Assembly (NCBI GenBank): GCA_050943335.1
Contig: JBMNOZ010000032.1
Location: 1-8,970, forward strand
Length of the DNA stretch: 8,970 bases
Origin: JBMNOZ01 sp050943335
Lineage (GTDB): Bacteria; Bacillota; Desulfitobacteriia; Desulfitobacteriales; Syntrophobotulaceae
Reading direction: 5' to 3'
The notes below the pieces were generated by a model, which was not told the origin of the DNA, made no database searches, and worked only from the letters and a program-made list of their open reading frames with translations. Of this stretch, positions 6,884 to 8,970 are shown piece after piece. Made by a program: the position numbers and the translations under genes. Every line of letters begins with the position of its first letter. The first letter of the stretch is position 1.

Positions 6884-7765
6884 ATGTTAGAGAAAAAACT
6901 ATTTGCTTGTTTAGAACAAAAGGGTGTCTTTATAGGCGCCACAACCAGTTACAAAGAGGCAGAAACAGTCCTCCTTGGAGCACCGATGGATTTTACGGCT
7001 ACATATCAACCCGGATCCAGGAATGGGCCTTTGAGTATCCGTAATGTCTCCATTGCCTTGGAAGACTACAGTCCCTATTTAGACAAAAGTCTGGAAGACT
7101 ATCGGGTTTGTGATTTAGGGGATTTGGGGCTTCCTTTTGGTAATGTGCAAGCTTCGTTGAAGATTATTGAGGAGGCAACGGAGATTTTGCTCCAGGATAA
7201 AAAATTTCCCATTTTTCTCGGGGGGGAGCATTTAGTAAGCTTACCGATTATAAAATCCTTTATTAATCACTTTTCGAATCTGGTGATCATTCATTTCGAC
7301 GCCCATGCCGATTTAAGAGAGGATTATTACGGTCAAGAATACTCCCATTCTACTGTTATGCGTAAAATCGCCGATATTCTGGGTCCCAGACGAATTTATC
7401 AATTTGGGATTCGCTCCGGGCATAAAGAAGAATTTGAATTTGCCAAAGACTATACAAGAATGTTTCCGTTTAAAGTTGTTGAACCTTTAAAAGACACTCT
7501 TCCAGAATTAAAAGGAAAGCCTATATATGTGTCCTTGGATATCGATGTTGTAGATCCGGCTTTTGCTCCGGGTACCGGCACCCAAGAACCTGGAGGATGT
7601 TCTGCGGCCGAAATCATTGAAGCGATTCATCTTTTGAAAAATCTGAATATTGTAGGCCTGGATATAGTTGAAGTATGCCCTCAGTTAGACTATAGTGAAA
7701 GAACAGCTATTTTAGCCGCTAAGTTAGTGCGAGAAAGTATCCTTTCCTTTAGTCAGCCGGCTTAG
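6884..7765 (+). CDS. speB: Agmatinase (293 aa)
   Basis: The enzyme hydrolyses agmatine to putrescine and urea in the cytosol, the second step of the arginine decarboxylase route to polyamines. It is a ureohydrolase with two Mn ions. The ligands are visible: H116 (GGEHL), D139, H141 and D143 (FDAHAD), D219 and D221 (LDIDVVDP). The agmatinase-type GSRNGPLSIR loop is at 45-54 and SHSTVMRK at 154-161. The sequence follows Bacillus SpeB nearly end to end, including ALEDYSPYLD and FGIRSGHKEEFE, at normal length. ATG 6884 has only a weak GGA (6875-6877), and the gene starts 24 bases after the glycosyltransferase stop, so expression probably depends on read-through and perhaps translational coupling. 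No spermidine synthase or arginine decarboxylase gene lies in this window. Formiminoglutamase or guanidinobutyrase activity is a less likely alternative. Confidence 0.94.
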   Translation: MLEKKLFACLEQKGVFIGATTSYKEAETVLLGAPMDFTATYQPGSRNGPLSIRNVSIALEDYSPYLDKSLEDYRVCDLGDLGLPFGNVQASLKIIEEATEILLQDKKFPIFLGGEHLVSLPIIKSFINHFSNLVIIHFDAHADLREDYYGQEYSHSTVMRKIADILGPRRIYQFGIRSGHKEEFEFAKDYTRMFPFKVVEPLKDTLPELKGKPIYVSLDIDVVDPAFAPGTGTQEPGGCSAAEIIEAIHLLKNLNIVGLDIVEVCPQLDYSERTAILAAKLVRESILSFSQPA

Positions 7766-7836
7766 AAAGCGAATGAGTAGCCATTAGTCAAGATAAAGAA
7801 AAAACCAAAATAAATCCGCTTTGGCAAAAAAACACT

Positions 7837-7865
7837 TTGACACAGAATTGATATTTGTGTATACT
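7837..7865 (+). promoter_or_regulatory. Strong promoter of the tRNA operon
   Basis: A perfect TTGACA (7837-7842) and TATACT (7860-7865) are spaced by 17 bases; an overlapping TATAAT is at 7865-7870. The start point would fall near 7872, about 15 bases before the first tRNA. The near-consensus match fits a stable-RNA promoter. Confidence 0.88.
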
Positions 7866-7886
7866 ATAATTCGTCACCCAAGTTGT

Positions 7887-7962
7887 GGGCGATTAGCTCA
7901 GCTGGGAGAGCGCCTGCCTTACAAGCAGGAAGTCGGCAGTTCGATCCTGTCATCGCCCACCA
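7887..7962 (+). tRNA. tRNA-Val (anticodon TAC)
   Basis: A full cloverleaf of 76 bases: acceptor GGGCGAT (7887-7893) pairs with ATCGCCC (7952-7958), and the anticodon loop CTTACAA lies between CCTGC and GCAGG. The anticodon TAC at 7920-7922 reads GTA/GTG and probably other Val codons. CCA is encoded. It is the first gene of the tRNA operon. Confidence 0.97.
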
Positions 7963-7964
7963 AA

Positions 7965-7999
7965 TTCGTAGTTCGAAGATCGAAGCATAAAGTTCGAAA
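7965..7999 (+). repeat. Five-unit 7-bp tandem repeat (consensus TTCGAAG)
   Basis: Heptads begin at 7965, 7972, 7979, 7986 and 7993. The second is TTCGAAG; the first, third and fifth differ from it by one base each (TTCGTAG, ATCGAAG, TTCGAAA); the fourth, CATAAAG, has diverged more but keeps the phase. The array starts three bases after the CCA of tRNA-Val, inside the tRNA transcript. No open frame or hairpin explains it. Confidence 0.6.
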
Positions 8000-8098
8000 G
8001 GAGAGTAGTCCTAAGAACAGAATGCAAGTAGATCTTTTGAATAATATGAAGAGGACGAGGGTTTGTGCGTTGAGCATTGTACCCCGCACTTCGAGTCC
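8000..8098 (+). other. Long spacer within the tRNA operon
   Basis: With the heptad array it makes a 136-base gap between tRNA-Val and tRNA-Asp, whereas the other gaps in the cluster are 1-15 bases. It holds no coding frame of its own, only short inverted repeats: AGGA/TCCT around 7999-8012, and GTGCG (8065-8069) with CGCAC (8085-8089). I see no T-tract, so it is not a terminator, and no intact tRNA. It may be the site of a lost tRNA gene or an inserted fragment. Confidence 0.45.
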
Positions 8099-8174
8099 GG
8101 CCCCGTGGTGTAGTGGTTAACATGCCTGCCTGTCACGCAGGAGATCGTCGGTTCAAATCCGATCGGGGTCGCCA
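8099..8174 (+). tRNA. tRNA-Asp (anticodon GTC)
   Basis: A 76-base cloverleaf: acceptor GGCCCCG (8099-8105) pairs with CGGGGTC (8164-8170) through one G-T wobble. The loop CTGTCAC between CCTGC and GCAGG carries GTC at 8132-8134. CCA is encoded. Confidence 0.97.
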
Positions 8175-8189
8175 TTATTGAAATTCTAT

Positions 8190-8265
<76 letters not shown>

Positions 8266-8280
8266 TTATTTATTATTTGT

Positions 8281-8355
8281 GCGGGTGTAACTCAGTGGTA
8301 GAGTGTCACCTTGCCAAGGTGAAAGTCGCGAGTTCGAATCTCGTCACCCGCTCCA
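8281..8355 (+). tRNA. tRNA-Gly (anticodon GCC)
   Basis: A 75-base cloverleaf: acceptor GCGGGTG (8281-8287) pairs with CACCCGC (8345-8351). The loop TTGCCAA between TCACC and GGTGA carries GCC at 8313-8315. CCA is encoded. Confidence 0.97.
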
Positions 8356-8362
8356 ATGGTTC

Positions 8363-8437
<75 letters not shown>

Positions 8438-8445
8438 AAAATCAA

Positions 8446-8535
8446 GCCGAAGTGGCGGAACAGGCAGACGCACGGGACTTAAAATCCCGCGAGGCAACAA
8501 ACCTCGTACCGGTTCGATTCCGGTCTTCGGCACCA
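8446..8535 (+). tRNA. tRNA-Leu (anticodon TAA)
   Basis: A 90-base class II tRNA: acceptor GCCGAAG (8446-8452) pairs with CTTCGGC (8525-8531). The loop CTTAAAA carries TAA at 8480-8482, and a long variable arm is formed by GAGG and CCTC after the anticodon stem. CCA is encoded. Confidence 0.97.
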
Positions 8536-8536
8536 T

Positions 8537-8613
8537 GGGTTTGTAGCTCAGCTGGTTAGAGTACTGCGTTGACATCGCAGGGGTCGGTGGTTCGAGTCCA
8601 CTCAAACCCACCA
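8537..8613 (+). tRNA. tRNA-Val (anticodon GAC)
   Basis: A 77-base cloverleaf: acceptor GGGTTTG (8537-8543) pairs with CAAACCC (8603-8609). The loop TTGACAT between CTGCG and CGCAG carries GAC at 8571-8573, reading GTC/GTT. CCA is encoded. It starts one base after tRNA-Leu and is the second Val isoacceptor of the cluster. Confidence 0.96.
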
Positions 8614-8626
8614 TATTTAGAAATTA

Positions 8627-8664
8627 AAAACCTCGTAAACCTTTTTAAGCGTTTACGAGGTTTT
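8627..8664 (+). terminator. Rho-independent terminator of the tRNA operon
   Basis: A 14-bp stem pairs AAAACCTCGTAAAC (8627-8640) with GTTTACGAGGTTTT (8651-8664) across a 10-base loop. The U-run is only four long and forms part of the stem; the matching A-run on the 5' side would also let it work on the opposite strand. It starts 13 bases after the last tRNA. Confidence 0.88.
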
Positions 8665-8692
8665 GTCACTTCCCAGATCACATAGCAAAAAT

Positions 8693-8714
8693 AGCACTGG
8701 TAGGTGCTTTTTTT
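8693..8714 (+). terminator. Second, back-up terminator (possibly bidirectional)
   Basis: AGCACT (8693-8698) pairs with GGTGCT (8703-8708), with a G-T closing pair and a GGTA loop, followed by seven T (8708-8714). A run of five A upstream (8687-8691) gives a T-tract on the other strand, so it could also end a leftward transcript coming from beyond the window. Confidence 0.7.
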
Positions 8715-8913
8715 ATTTCTAAAATCGTTTTCCCCCGTTATTAATCCCCCCCCAGAGGATTGCAGAAAGGCTAAATTCTTGGTAACTTGATATTCTACTG
8801 AGAAATAATTGGAAGACTAAAGGTAGTAAAGTCCGCAATGAATAAGTTAGTGTCAAGTAATGTTCGCAAAAACCATCTAAAAAAATCCGTAATGGTTAGC
8901 GACTAATTGTGAT
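8715..8913. other. Intergenic region without a recognisable gene
   Basis: No coding frame with a ribosome binding site, RNA gene or promoter could be supported here. It contains a run of eight C (8746-8753) shortly after a run of five C. There is a short inverted pair AACCAT (8871-8876) / ATGGTT (8892-8897) with an A-rich loop, and a small palindrome TTAGCGACTAA (about 8896-8906). Confidence 0.5.
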
Positions 8914-8962
8914 CGGGAATCAAGGGCGAGCAAAGCGAGTTCATCTTGACCCTTGAGTCCCG
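8914..8962. repeat. Imperfect 13-bp palindrome at the right edge
   Basis: CGGGAATCAAGGG (8914-8926) pairs with CCCTTGAGTCCCG (8950-8962), 12 of 13 positions matching, around a 23-base centre with the small direct repeat GCGAG (8926-8930 and 8935-8939). A second CTTGA at 8945-8949 allows an alternative pairing with TCAAG. No T-tract follows in the visible bases, so it does not look like an ordinary terminator. It could be a dispersed repeat element or the end of a mobile element lying outside the window. Confidence 0.55.
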
Positions 8963-8970
8963 CAGAAACC

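Noticed and set aside
6484..7044. Two consecutive plus-strand open frames overlapping the glycosyltransferase and agmatinase
   Set aside because: They are in a different frame from two well-supported genes and encode unrelated, low-quality peptides.
7821..8120. Plus-strand open frame of 99 codons running through tRNA-Val and into tRNA-Asp
   Set aside because: It covers the tRNA promoter and a complete tRNA, has no ribosome binding site, and its middle is simply translated tRNA.
8877..8969. Minus-strand frame of 30 sense codons open to the right edge
   Set aside because: It is short, overlaps the palindrome, and has no recognisable protein similarity; it could only be judged with sequence beyond the window.
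8950..8970. Resemblance of the last bases to a tRNA T-arm and acceptor (possible att duplicate of tRNA-Val)
   Set aside because: Only scattered matches such as GAGTCC are shared with the 3' end of tRNA-Val, well short of a direct repeat expected for an integration site.

Overview
The window looks like chromosomal DNA of a low-to-moderate GC Gram-positive bacterium, most likely a member of the Clostridia. The signs are strong GGAGG-type ribosome binding sites, TTG and GTG starts, TTGACA/TATAAT-type promoters with extended -10 elements, tRNAs that all encode their CCA ends, and a Bacillus-like agmatinase. No species can be named from the sequence alone. All protein genes are on the + strand.

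Layout. (1) Bases 1-147 hold a 5S rRNA, the tail of an rRNA operon whose 16S/23S lie outside the window, followed by a strong terminator. (2) Just downstream is a short degenerate copy of part of the 5S (158-185), then a 44-residue lipoprotein gene (288-422) with a His/Cys-rich mature part ending in CPHCH. (3) 618-2412: two tandem, closely related aldo/keto reductases, ended by a clear terminator. (4) 2552-4982: a DUF1015 protein and an M20/PepT-like metallopeptidase, behind a promoter with a perfect extended -10. (5) 5158-5478: a small two-helix membrane protein of unknown function. (6) 5591-7765: a membrane-anchored family 2 glycosyltransferase and an agmatinase (speB), probably co-transcribed from a good promoter. 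(7) 7887-8613: a seven-gene tRNA operon (Val-Asp-Phe-Gly-Cys-Leu-Val) with its own near-consensus promoter and terminator. Its first two genes are split by 136 bases containing a 7-bp tandem repeat. (8) 8614-8970: no gene; two hairpin terminators, a C8 tract and a 13-bp imperfect palindrome at the right edge.

The genes are mostly housekeeping or metabolic: carbonyl reduction, peptide hydrolysis, polyamine synthesis, envelope polysaccharide synthesis and translation. They do not form one recognisable pathway. I see no phage, insertion sequence, CRISPR or defence system. The least explained items are the tiny His/Cys lipoprotein, the heptad repeat inside the tRNA operon, the 5S-like fragment and the palindrome at the right edge.

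Several starts given here are internal to the longest open frames. They were chosen by ribosome binding site and family N-terminus: the first reductase at ATG 618, DUF1015 at TTG 2552, the peptidase at ATG 3861.
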